Positions 10,901-45,019 of a stretch of DNA of 64,000 nucleotides are shown here, in pieces; positions within the stretch are counted from its first letter, which is position 1, and every line of letters begins with the position of its first letter. Made by a program: the position numbers and the translations under genes. The notes below the pieces were generated by a model. The model worked only from the letters and a program-made list of their open reading frames with translations, did no database searches and was not told the DNA's origin. Source of the DNA: Protonemura montana (taxonomy: Eukaryota; Arthropoda; Insecta; Plecoptera; Nemouridae); contig OX387604.1 in assembly GCA_947568835.1 (NCBI GenBank), positions 24,643,076 through 24,707,075 on the forward strand, written 5' to 3'.

Positions 10901-13900
10901 TGTTTTTTTTTTGGGGTTTAATCGCACTTTAGCTGCCAAAAGCCTGCTACGATTTAAATCCAACTTGCAGAGCACATCTGTGTATTTGTAACTTAGACCT
11001 ACTGCATTTTTTAGAAAAAAAAACGGCCAAATATTTGTGGAACTATTCAAAATTTTCTAACATTTTCACATTTTATAAATAAACTTTTTGGAGTTTATAA
11101 AGCACAGACAAATTGTTGTAAAAATTTGCAAAAATAGATTTCATGACAACAAAACTTGTCGGAGTTTGTAAAATTTTTTTGTATTTCCATGAAAATTCCC
11201 ATGACAAGTTGTTTGACAATATCTAACTATTTTCAGACAACCTGCCAGCATACAGAATTTGGTGAACCATAAATACGTTCAACCACTTTCACCTTTCACT
11301 ACTAAAACTATGAGATTCATACTTCAACTTCCATACTTCTACTTCCATTTCAACGTAGACTTGTTGATGACCACAGCGAGAGAAGTGAAATCTTCAATTT
11401 CACTTACCAAAAAAAAAAAATATTGTCTGTTTGTTTGTGCTCTAGTTGCAAAACTTCTGCTCTTATTTGAATCAAATTTGCAGAGCACATTTTTGTGTTT
11501 TTAACCTGCAGCGTTTTAGAGAAAAATTGGTCGGATAACTAGTTATCAAAAAATGTCATATTTTAAAGTTAACAGTGTACAGACACATTGCCGTTGGAAA
11601 TCCCAGCTATAGTTTTTCCCAGTTACATCGCAACTCAAGTTTCGTTGCAAATCCCTAGTTTTAAAGAAAGATTATTTGGGCCTAAAACAGTCTCAATTTC
11701 AAGTAATTGGTAGAAATAACAAAATGAGATTTCTTAATATTCAAAATGATGAAAGTCACTACTTTTGTTGGTATATTACTCATCGGTCAGAACTTTATAC
11801 AGAGACGCCCCATTGTGGCCAGCACCATCGTAGTGAAGAGGACCGCGTAATCCGATGACCCAGAAGGCCATGCAGGTGGGTTTCACTTCTCGTTAAGGTC
11901 TCCTATTCCCAGTGAGGGCCCAGACCAAGACTAGCCCACCCTGTCGCTGTCACGGGACACTGACTCTATCACTTTAGCGGGATCTATCACTTTCCTTTCA
12001 CCACCTCTCCTCTCTTAATTTCTTGTTTCATTGCTCGTCACCTTCCGCTTCCTCTTTCTGCGTTTCGGGGCAGCGGCAGGTTACCCTCTCTAAGACAACG
12101 TAAGTTCTATATTCTCAGAAAATGTTATCATTCGCGAGAAGATCATCAGATTGATGCGCTTATAAACCCCCTATTCGTTATACAAAAGCATTTAAACATC
12201 AGCGCTAAAACTCTGATTAAACCTACAAACCCAATTCAAGAACCAGCTAAGTCTACCCGGCTGTTAACTATACAATTAAACCCCTTTGGGCTCTCTACAT
12301 ACAATTTCTATAAAAACAAACAAATAATATCATCATCATTGTCAAAACAAAGAATATTGTCATCTGCCTTAGGCCAGAGGTATTCCTTTATTCCTTCATT
12401 AAAAGGTTGCTCAAGACGTAAATAATTTGCAAAGCAATGCACGAAAGTTACAGAACACCAATAATGGAGTATCTAAGATAGAAAATCAACTTGCTGTATT
12501 TTTTCCTTTGCTTCGGAATGGTTTCTGAGGATGTGGCGACGAAGGTGCGACGGATTTGTGTAATCACGAGAGCACCCTTCAACCTCACACCGAAATGGTC
12601 TCTGAAAAAGATTTCATCTCTCAGTAGATTCAAGAAGAACCCCAGTGTTGTTTGAATAAAAATTGATTAAATTGGAGCAAAAGAGCAAATGTAATAAAAT
12701 ACCAATCTAACCGAGATGTCAACTTAGAACCAACACTGTCTGTCATTCAGGGTGTGATCTGAGGGTCTTCGAAAGAGAAGTTCTGTGATCTTACAATAGA
12801 TGAGTAAATCACATATCCAGTTTCTAATCAATTGGTTTTAAAGCTTTGCCTTAAGGGTAATGAAACTAGCTTACTCAGCCATGCAACAAAATCAAATGCA
12901 TTACCCACCTCGCCTTTGTGTTTACGGATATGTGCAGCAAGCCTCCATGGCCTCGCAAATGACTGCGAGCATTCTTTGTAGGGGCAAATATTTGCTTTTT
13001 GCTTTGCATTACCCTGTGGTAATGTACCGGTGTCTGAAGCAGCATTACTTGTGCAGTCAGACTCATACACATTACGAGCGCGGTATGAAGTTTCGACATC
13101 TGCTCGCTTTTTGGCCAAGGAAGAGGCAGCTGTTTTCTTTGGAGCCGATAGACCTTTGGCTGGATCTAATTTGCGTACACGCTTCTTGGAAATGGAGGTA
13201 CTAGTTGATTGAAACGCCTCTTTCATCAAAAGTAGATTTGGATCACACTTGACCGTAGGGTCATATTTTGGTTCAACATACAGGTAGCCCGGTTTAGTTA
13301 CTTCATGAAGCTCCATTTCTGCTACTGTGAATGCGAAGCAACTTCTCCCAGCTTGAGGTATGTTTTCGATCGCTGATGTTTTGGGAGTGGTAGATGGCGT
13401 TAAATCTTTAACTGTTTTCTTTTTTATGACAGGAGGTCCATTTGGAAGCACTGACTTATGATACTCTTGTTTGCTTCCGTACAACTCTCGGACATCAACC
13501 ATTTTCTTCCCGCGATTAAAGATATGTTCTTCTCTTTTCTCTGCAAACTTCTTTGCCCCAGAATGCATTATGGGTGGCAATATCTCCACTTGTTTCTTCT
13601 TACAAACAGGAGCAGGAGGAGGACAAAGAGGCAACCCCTTGATCAACTCACCTGCAGTTCCACCCTTTTTTATTTGAGAATCAGCATACAATGCTTGGAT
13701 GTCAATCTGTCTCTGCTGAGGACCTCTTCCATAAAAGTGAGCCCCATAGATAGCTGGGAAACTTGACGATTCTTCATGGAGTTGAATCGTCCCAGGTAGT
13801 GGATTGTTATATGGAGAATTTGTTTTTGAAGCCTCAAGAGTTCTATTGTCCAAGACTTCGATATTAATCATATTTGCTGAAGTTGGAGATGACAAGCGTT

Positions 13901-14051
13901 CTTGCTTAACTGATGTAGAGGCATAATTTGTAACCACTACGTTTTTTGAGTCAGCTTTATCAACCATTGTTAGTGCGTCAACGACACGTTTCTGGGGTGA
14001 AGATGATTTTCGTCGACTCACAGAAGGTTTTCCATCGTTTAAACGATACAT
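7940..14051 (-). CDS. Transcription factor IIIA-like nine-finger C2H2 protein
   Basis: Minus-strand CDS of seven exons: 14051-12909, 12601-12495, 10539-10430, 9546-9319, 8892-8769, 8676-8571, 8089-7940. All phases agree, giving 655 residues. Nine C2H2 fingers occupy about residues 360-625, in order starting CPYKEC, CEVEGC, CPSDGC, CELC, CAVC, CLVPNC, CAVC, CQFRNC, CPYPNC. The count of nine, the mixed C-x2-C and C-x4-C spacing, and the NPSHLRRHILRNH second finger match TFIIIA, which binds the internal control region of 5S rRNA genes and 5S RNA for RNA polymerase III. The tail is short and Lys-rich. Fingers are split across exons inside the finger units. Intron 2 uses a GC donor (12494-12493). 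Residues 1 to about 358 are a long extension without recognised domains; canonical TFIIIA is roughly 365 residues in total. The start is chosen at 14051 because an acceptor (AG at 14061-14060) lies just upstream, so the further upstream in-frame ATG at 14105 should be intronic. A different nine-finger regulator is possible but less likely. Confidence 0.85.
9580..9752. mobile_element. Foldback/MITE-like element, copy 1
   Basis: It lies in a TFIIIA intron. A left arm (9580-9653, containing AACTATTTGAACTGGGTTTT) is followed by a 98-base core (9653-9751). Both are almost identical to 33972-34172, but the core here is in the opposite orientation relative to the left arm. No right arm is recognisable. 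There is no coding capacity. Confidence 0.85.
10850..11110 (+). repeat. Dispersed repeat family A, copy 1
   Basis: It shares an ordered set of blocks with 11385-11610 and 63070-63345: AAATCTTCAATT, ACATACCCCAGAAAA, a T-run, TTTGAATCAAATTTGCAGAGC-like sequence, CTGCATTTTTTAGA, a CATTCAAAATTT-like block, and AACTTTTTGGA. The copies are substantially diverged. It lies in the large TFIIIA intron 2. Confidence 0.75.
11385..11610 (+). repeat. Dispersed repeat family A, copy 2
   Basis: Second copy, about 500 bp from the first in the same intron and orientation. Conserved blocks are TCTTCAATTTC, TGTCTGTTTGTTTGTGCTCT, TTTGAATCAAATTTGCAGAG, CCTGCAGCGTTTTAGAGA and ACAGTGTACAGACACATTG. It is shorter than the others and lacks the ACATACCCCAG block. 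Confidence 0.72.
11811..11892 (+). repeat. Dispersed repeat family E, copy 1
   Basis: About 80 bp matching 26441-26530: GTGGCCAGCACC, TGAA, CCGATGACCC, CCATGC, GGTGGG, TCACTTCT in the same order and spacing. In the second copy this segment lies directly after a reverse-transcriptase fragment, suggesting that it comes from a non-LTR retroelement. Confidence 0.68.
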
Positions 14052-14059
14052 TTTGACAA

Positions 14060-14647
14060 CTAGAAAGTAAACAAACACAAATATGACATTACCTAGGCTA
14101 TGCACTTACCTAACCTAACAACGCAAAATGAGAAGAGTAAACTCAACAACACCCACAATTTAAGAAAATCTAAATAGCATTTTAGGTGAAATGTGCGTTC
14201 ACAATACGTTATGTATAAAGTTCCGAAAGTATTTGCTTCGTTAATGCTATTCCCATCTATTACTAACTACTTACCTTGGGGTAGGGAATGTTTACAAAGA
14301 ATCACAGCCAAACGAAAAACACGAGAGCATGTGCCGTAATTGAAGATTCTATAGATTATATTGTTTTGTTGTATTATTTTTATCTTGTAAAAATATACCC
14401 GTGCAGCTAATCACTAAACTCGAATTATACGTTAAAACTGTGTAATAAGCCTACAAAACATAAGACGGTTATAACCTCTCTATATAGTAGCTGCTACAGC
14501 AAGGTTTTGAGTTGGTAGATCGTTTGTGAAGTACCAACCTAACCACTAGTGTCATACCCCTTCCACACCCTTCTATAGCTGACCTTGAATTCTTCGTAAA
14601 TCGTCCGTAAATCCAAATTCATAGCATTGCATACGATCTAACCAAAA
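14060..14647. promoter_or_regulatory. Shared intergenic (bidirectional) promoter region, TFIIIA / PGRMC
   Basis: The start codons of the divergent TFIIIA (14051, minus) and PGRMC (14648, plus) genes are 596 bp apart, and the region must hold both promoters. A TFIIIA 5'-UTR exon probably ends at 14275 with donor CCCAAG|GTAAGT on the minus strand, joined to the acceptor at 14061-14060. A second donor, GTTAG|GTAAGT, lies nearer (about 14107). A CTATATAG motif at about 14480-14487 could serve the plus-strand gene. Promoter activity is inferred from position. Confidence 0.6.
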
Positions 14648-17600
14648 ATGGCGGAAGGTAAAGTTACGAACGAGGAGACGGGGATGTTCGCAAGTATATT
14701 CTTTGAAGTTATCAAAAGCCCGATAAACATTGCACTTGTAGCCATCATAGCCATTTTATTCTACAAAATTTTCAAAAGCCGCGAAAAAGAACAAGCTGTG
14801 CACATACCTGCCGGACCAGAATTACCGAAATTGAGGAAAGACTTTACTGTAGAAGAACTCAAGAAATACGATGGTAACGATGCCGAAGTTGGTAACCGAA
14901 TTCTTGTTGCCGTCAATGGAAAAGTCTTCGATGCTACGAAGGGAAAACGGTTTTATGGGCCAGGTATGGAGCTATCTTGTTAATGATAATTCAGTCAAGT
15001 CGAGGAGCACACCAATGTTTTAGTAGCTTCCCACTTAACTTCTACAATTTCATCAGTTTATATGCCTTGCTATCTAAACAATTGTTTCCTTTTGTTGATT
15101 TTTAAAGAGTTTCACAAATTAAAATATAATCAGGTTTTTTCTAAATACACCTAGAATAGAAGCAGTGCCACTTCTTATGTTAATCAGATGTGACATATGA
15201 TAAAACCTTGAGGAATGACAGTGCAACTATTCAATGTGCATGATGATAGTGATTCTATATCAATTTGGTCACATTTCTATGCATCTTTCTGTTTGCAGGG
15301 GGCCCATATGCTGCTTTTGGTGGGCGAGACGCCTCACGCGGCTTAGCTACTTTCTCAGTTGTCAGTTCCATGGATGAGTACGACGATTTGAGCGATCTCA
15401 ACACCATGGAGATGGAGTCTGTTCGCGAATGGGAAATGCAGTTTAAAGGTTACTTTAATTTTTTTTCTTTGTAGTTAATAGTTTATTTTCTAACAGGTGG
15501 TTGATTTTCAAGCAAGGGTCAGAGGTATATATTTTATTATTTAAATTACCATACAGCCCACTTAAAAATTAAAGAAATACTCGTACGTAAGGCAAATCTT
15601 GCGAGTTTGCTGTAAACATTTTTACACCCATTCAGTAGTATTGCTTGTAGGACTTGGATATTTATCAAGAACAAACCTCAGGAACAAAGATGCAAATTGA
15701 TCAGAAAATTGAAATTATTAAAAAGCTGTGAAAATGTTGGTTACTCCCGAATTGTTGGAAACTCCCTATTTCTGGTTGTCAGAAAGTCATCAAATGGCCA
15801 ATTTTTCAGCAGTTCACCTCTATTTGGGGTGTGTTTGTTGAATATTGAGTGCATGCTTTTTACGTGACAGTCTGCATGCAAGAGTATATTACTCGGTGTG
15901 ATTTCTTATATGCTCTAATGGTCATAAAGTGAGCACAAAATAACACTAAAAAAAAATATAGACAGATCAAATCTAAATATTTTTTTGGAATAACCTTAGA
16001 ATTTTGAATAAACTCCTTAGTCCAACTCAACAAAATGATACTGAAATGCATGAATTTTAATACAAACAAAATGATACTGGAATGCATGAATTTCATTACA
16101 TTTTGCAAGAAGTCCTGTTATATTTTATAAAAAAAAAAAAAAATCTTCCACCATTTTTTTTTCTGAATTTGTATGCTTACCACTGCTTAGTGCTTTTCTT
16201 CCAATATCATTTTTGGTGCAGAAAGAGTGTGTTCGATGAGATAACTTGAACGTAGTTGTGTGTACAGGGTGTGCTGAAATGCCAGATTCTCAAACACTCC
16301 CAAAGAAGTGATTGTCTAGCAAGACTGCAAGGCCTGTATTTGAAGATAATTTTCGAACCAGTCCCTGCTTCTTATACCTTATTTTACTGTCCTTCTCAAG
16401 TCTATGTCGCTCGACACACGTCATTTTTCAGATAATTACGTTTTTGTTTGCATAGTAAATTGAAAATGATATTCATGTGGGTAAGAGGAAAGTGAAGTCT
16501 TTAAGGAACTTACAAAGCAAAGCAATGGTGGTTAGTTATGGTTTATTATTCTTGTATTGGTGAATATTTAGCTTAGGTCTTATTCAAGGGACAAAGACAC
16601 TAGCTTAAACGTTTACCAAATCCAAATATTATATGTCGTGGCTTTCCATCATGGCGTTGCTTCTCTTGGTAAGTTATGTACATTCAGCCTTTTGGTATAT
16701 TTCACAACAACATGAAAAATATTTGGATTTTATACTTGCTGGGGGTTTTACAATTATCACTTTCAAATTGCATGCTCAAACAGTTATTTACCAATTGTAG
16801 ATCATAAATTGTTTAATGTGGTGGAGAGGAACAGCATGGGTACGTGGTAGGTACTTAAAATTTACAACCGAAACAGGATAAGGGTTAAATTAGGTAAAGA
16901 TTTTCGTCTGAATTTGTTTATAGTTATTTTATATTTAATTGAAAAATGAGCTCACAACACAACCTGGATACAATACCATAATCTTGGGTACTGAGCAAGC
17001 ATATTTGTAGAAACTACCCGCTTAGTATTTGCAGGCTATTTGGACCCCAAATGGCTTGCCCAAAGATGATACATTTTCTGGTTCAAATATGTTTCCTATT
17101 TAAAATCAGTTAGAAAAATCAGGTTAACCCATCTCTCAAAAGGAATGGGATCTCAGGCGAGCAGGGTAAAGATTTTTAAATATTTCATAGATGATAATAA
17201 ACTTGTGTTTATGATGGTAGGCATTTATTTTTTGCATGGAGTTTTCTTTATTTTCTTCTATTGTCATATTAAAAAGTCACTTTGACTTATTGAAATATCC
17301 ATGAAACTCCGCCAGAAGAGGTTCTTAGCTGAAAGTGTTGCCTGCACATGGGGTTGTTCCCTCAATTCCTCTGACACTTTTAAATAGCTTATACATTTTT
17401 TTACAATCGTTTGACCTTGAAGCCTTGCAGAGGTTTCAGGAAATGTGATGTTGATACTTTGTCATTAAGCCATAATCAAGAATAACTCATTGTGGTGCTT
17501 AGGAACTTCGTTTCTTAAGCTTTTTTTTGGGATGTTTTTGTTTGAGAAAAATCTGCAATAATAATAAAATAGATGCATTTTAACCAGGTAATTTTAAGAA

Positions 17601-17832
17601 CTCTAAAAAGTGGCATATTTATTGACCTTCTGATGAGTCTTAAGATTGCTGCAAACAAAGCTAATTTTGTCAGTTTCTCAATGGGTGGGTATTTTTTTTT
17701 GTTACAGAAAAGTACGAATTCGTGGGTCGGCTTTTGCGGCCTGGAGAGGAGCCGACTCACTACTCCGACGAAGAGGAAGAAACCACACAGTCAGAAAGTG
17801 GAACCGGCTCTGACAAGTTTAAGAGTGAATGA
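14648..17832 (+). CDS. Membrane-associated progesterone receptor component (PGRMC/MSBP)
   Basis: Three exons, 14648-14963, 15299-15448 and 17708-17832, both introns in phase 1, give 196 residues, the usual length for PGRMC1/2. A single N-terminal membrane segment spans about residues 26-41 ([17 protein letters not shown]), followed by a basic stop-transfer stretch. A cytochrome-b5-like domain covers about 66-165 and includes [22 protein letters not shown] and EYDDLSDL. The Tyr equivalent to the haem-binding Tyr113 of human PGRMC1 is present at residue 109 in GGPY. The acidic tail keeps THYSDEEEE, the conserved phosphorylation motif. The family sits in the endoplasmic reticulum, binds haem and supports cytochrome P450 and sterol metabolism. 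Insects usually have one gene, so PGRMC1 versus PGRMC2 is not a meaningful distinction here. The gene looks intact. Confidence 0.95.
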
Positions 17833-18979
17833 GCAAGGAACTTTTCGTCTTACTAATCTAAGTTGTATCGGTTGGCATTTTGCTTTATTTTTGTAACCAT
17901 TGGCAGTTAAGTGGGTAAACTCAATTTATTTTTGATTTTTCAGTTTAAAATTACTGGTATTTGTAAAATCTTTATTGTAAACTCGTAGGAATGGTTTAAT
18001 GGAAGAAGTTGAATTGTAAATTAGATACTTATGTATATCAAGAAGGTTATCTTTCTATGTGGGAGAATAACGAGAAAGGGTCTCCTCAATCTGGCATAAG
18101 ATAATGCATTTAACCTCTTTTAGTGCTTTTTTGTTTCTGAAGGTTAGATAAGAGATGCGGATGATGACCAGTTTACTATAAAACGTGTAATTTAATCAAT
18201 GGCTGACATTGTCAGTATCTATTGTGGTATCGACCAAGATTTCAATATCAAGTTCCGTGATACCAGAGTGAGTTTGTAACGAGGATCGTACTATTTCCAG
18301 CGCATGGCTGTCCAATGCCCTTATTAATCACAATCGCTAATCAAGCACCCTACTCTATCTGGAAATCTATTTTAAAAGTGTAACTCTGTTGGGACTATCA
18401 ATGTTTCTTCAATAGTGTATTTGTTTAACCTCTTTTGTTTGGGAGTATTTTTTAAATGGCAAGTAAATGCTGCCATCCTTGGCAACTTCTGCTCATAGTT
18501 AGACTACCTCAACTATGTACAACCACTCTGTGTGCGAAGGCCGAAAGGGTTGTCCAAATATCTCGGTGTGGTTGCTATTCCTGTACTTAGAGTAAATTTG
18601 TCTTACGTTTTATCCAGGTTGACTGATATGATAATTTTAATTACTTGTTAAGAGTTATGCCACTAATTATGCACTTTTCGATTTCTGTAATGTCTTTTTT
18701 ATACAAAAAAAATTAATTAACTATGCTACAAGACAAATTGTTCTTAAGCACCAATATTTTTCAAGAAACTTGCGTTATGTGCTTGCATAATATAATTAGA
18801 AACATATACCTTTGTATAGTCTACAGTAGCTTTATATCAAATATGTTATGATGGTGTATGGGCTCTGAGACTTACTGTAACACAAATTTCAGGGTCAAAG
18901 GTAAAAATTGATATGTCAAGAATGTGGAGCATTTGGAATTTGACAATACATGCAAATGTCAATTTTTGCCTTTTTCAAA

Positions 18980-18985
18980 AATAAA
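18980..18985 (+). terminator. Candidate poly(A) signal, PGRMC gene
   Basis: AATAAA about 1.15 kb after the PGRMC stop codon in AT-rich sequence. The assignment is by position only. Confidence 0.4.
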
Positions 18986-20083
18986 GACAGTAAATTACAG
19001 CGAATTGTACAATTAGTTTGTTGTTAGCTACTTGAGAAAATTCAGCCAGGCGCCGACATTAGTCCCGGAAAACTCAGGGAAACTCCATGTGTGAGCGCTT
19101 TGATAGCTTTTCAATCAAATGCTTCACCACAGAACCTGTAACTTGTTGAGTAAATCAAATTTTCAATCAAATCCCACTTACCTATAAAGGAACTCAGTCA
19201 AGAATAAAAAACACCATCATTTTTTCATGTATTGTAATTGTATTAAACAATAAAATGATTATGTCTATTTTATGGGAAGTACCTATACATTGCTCATGAG
19301 AACACTGACATTATCATGCTATCTGTGTATACCAACTAATTTGGTGTTGGGTGTTTAATTTTGCAAAAGTAAATAATGGAAAAATGTATGCATCAGTTCT
19401 TGTCACTCCCATAAAGCCTTCAAGAGATTCCTAATTTTCTCCGATAGCGTATTTTCCACATTTTTCCAGTTCTTTAAGTTGTTATGTACAAAGTCCTCAT
19501 TTATTGATCTCCACTCCTCGATCATGATCGAACATAATGAGAGATGTACCTACGGGATGTCATGCTGTTGGGGTTGACTGAAGCCACCGAATGTAATTGG
19601 TTTATTAACTTTATTTTTCTTATCTCCTGGTCAAAGTGGGATTGTTGTCAAGTCTTGACCATTCTCACCCAGGCTTAAATTAAGTAGGAACTGCCTGGAA
19701 TACAAAACGGCGCTAGATGCGTGTTTTTTAAAAAGTCTGAATATTGAAGCTGCTTATACTCATAAATTGAACCATTTTTGAGGTTTTGTATTGCTTCCAA
19801 AAGTATTCAACCACATAATTAAGTAGCACAACACTGTCACAGCGCACTAATATTGAAGATTAATTAAATTTGTATGGAGGGAAGGGCTGCTAACAGTTTC
19901 TTGGACATTACAAACAATGAAATTCACGAAAATAAATCGCAGGACAAAATACGCGTTTTAGTGGGCAAAAACACAACAATGTACCATGTTCCAAATGCAT
20001 AATAAGCCTGTTAACTTATTAAAATATATTCCTTACTTAATAGTGACTAAACTAGCTAATTTGACGGCGAACATCGACGCTGA

Positions 20084-20336
20084 CCAATACACTACAATAT
20101 AATATTTTAGTATCCTTTTCAATTTCACTGCCGTAGAGTAATAATAATTACACTTCGTGCATCTTCGACAGTATGCCCATGACGTCAGTGTGGTAGCGAA
20201 CGTGAATATTGACCAATCACAACGTTCCATTATGTCACAAGGTCTCTCGCCGCCAATAGGGAACCGGAATGCTCATTATTTCTCGGGAATTTTCTGACAA
20301 GCGTAGAAAAACTTTTCATCAACATCCGCCATTTTG
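20084..20336 (+). promoter_or_regulatory. Presumed CBP promoter: CRE, three CCAAT boxes, YY1-like site
   Basis: About 450-700 bp upstream of the CBP ATG lie CCAAT at 20084-20088, a perfect TGACGTCA palindrome at 20180-20187, CCAAT at 20213-20217 and 20253-20257, and CCGCCATTTTG at 20326-20336. The last resembles YY1/Pho sites near TATA-less start sites. There is no TATA box at a convincing position. Motifs are seen directly; their use is inferred. Confidence 0.55.
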
Positions 20337-20783
20337 ACTGGCTCGGACTGTGTGAAATTTTAGAATATATTCTTGATCTTGTCGTTATTTTAGTCCAAAA
20401 AATGGACATTGTTGAGTCTAAGCGTTAACGTGTCGTGTTTTTGATATTCGTGCCCGGTCAATGTGTGTGACTAAATGGTGTAAAAATGACAAGTTGAGGG
20501 TGATTTACTTTTGGATCATTGTGTGAGTTCCGACGGAAGATGGAGATAGGTACTGTGTAGGCTCATTCGCCAGCTTGGGGCTTCATTAAGTCTAATCGTT
20601 GACTTCGAATAACTATTATGTGCCTTGGGGCCTTGGATGGACAACGAACTATTGGCAGAATAATATTCGAGCATCAGTTATGTCATCGGATCATCCTACA
20701 GCCATGTGCATTGTTTTGAAGCCCTAATATAAATAAGGAAACTACCGTGTATCTTCTAGGCACGGCTTTGTAAACAGGGAGAT

Positions 20784-44747
<23,964 letters not shown>

Positions 44748-44962
44748 TGACTGACCGCAAAATGGTTATGTTTCGATAATTATCGATCGTTGATGAATTT
44801 AAATTAATTATGTAAATGTTTTTTTTACCTGTGAACCTAGACGTTTTACCGTGCATTAGCGGCGGATGTTTGTATCGAATACGAAGTATTATTTAAAGTA
44901 TAGACGTAGATATTACGGCGATTTATTATAAAGGAGACGTGAGTCGAGGGAGTATTTGTGTA

Positions 44963-44968
44963 AATAAA
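44963..44968 (+). terminator. Candidate poly(A) signal, CBP gene
   Basis: AATAAA about 220 bases after the CBP stop codon. Further AATAAA hexamers lie downstream (about 45845), so a longer 3' UTR is possible. Confidence 0.45.
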
Positions 44969-45019
44969 CTATTACCGTAAAACAAACAAAATGATGAAAT
45001 AACTTTTTTAAAGATTAAT

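Noticed and set aside
14052-14105. Upstream in-frame ATG for TFIIIA
   Set aside because: A good acceptor at 14061-14060 lies between it and the chosen ATG, so the upstream residues are probably intronic.
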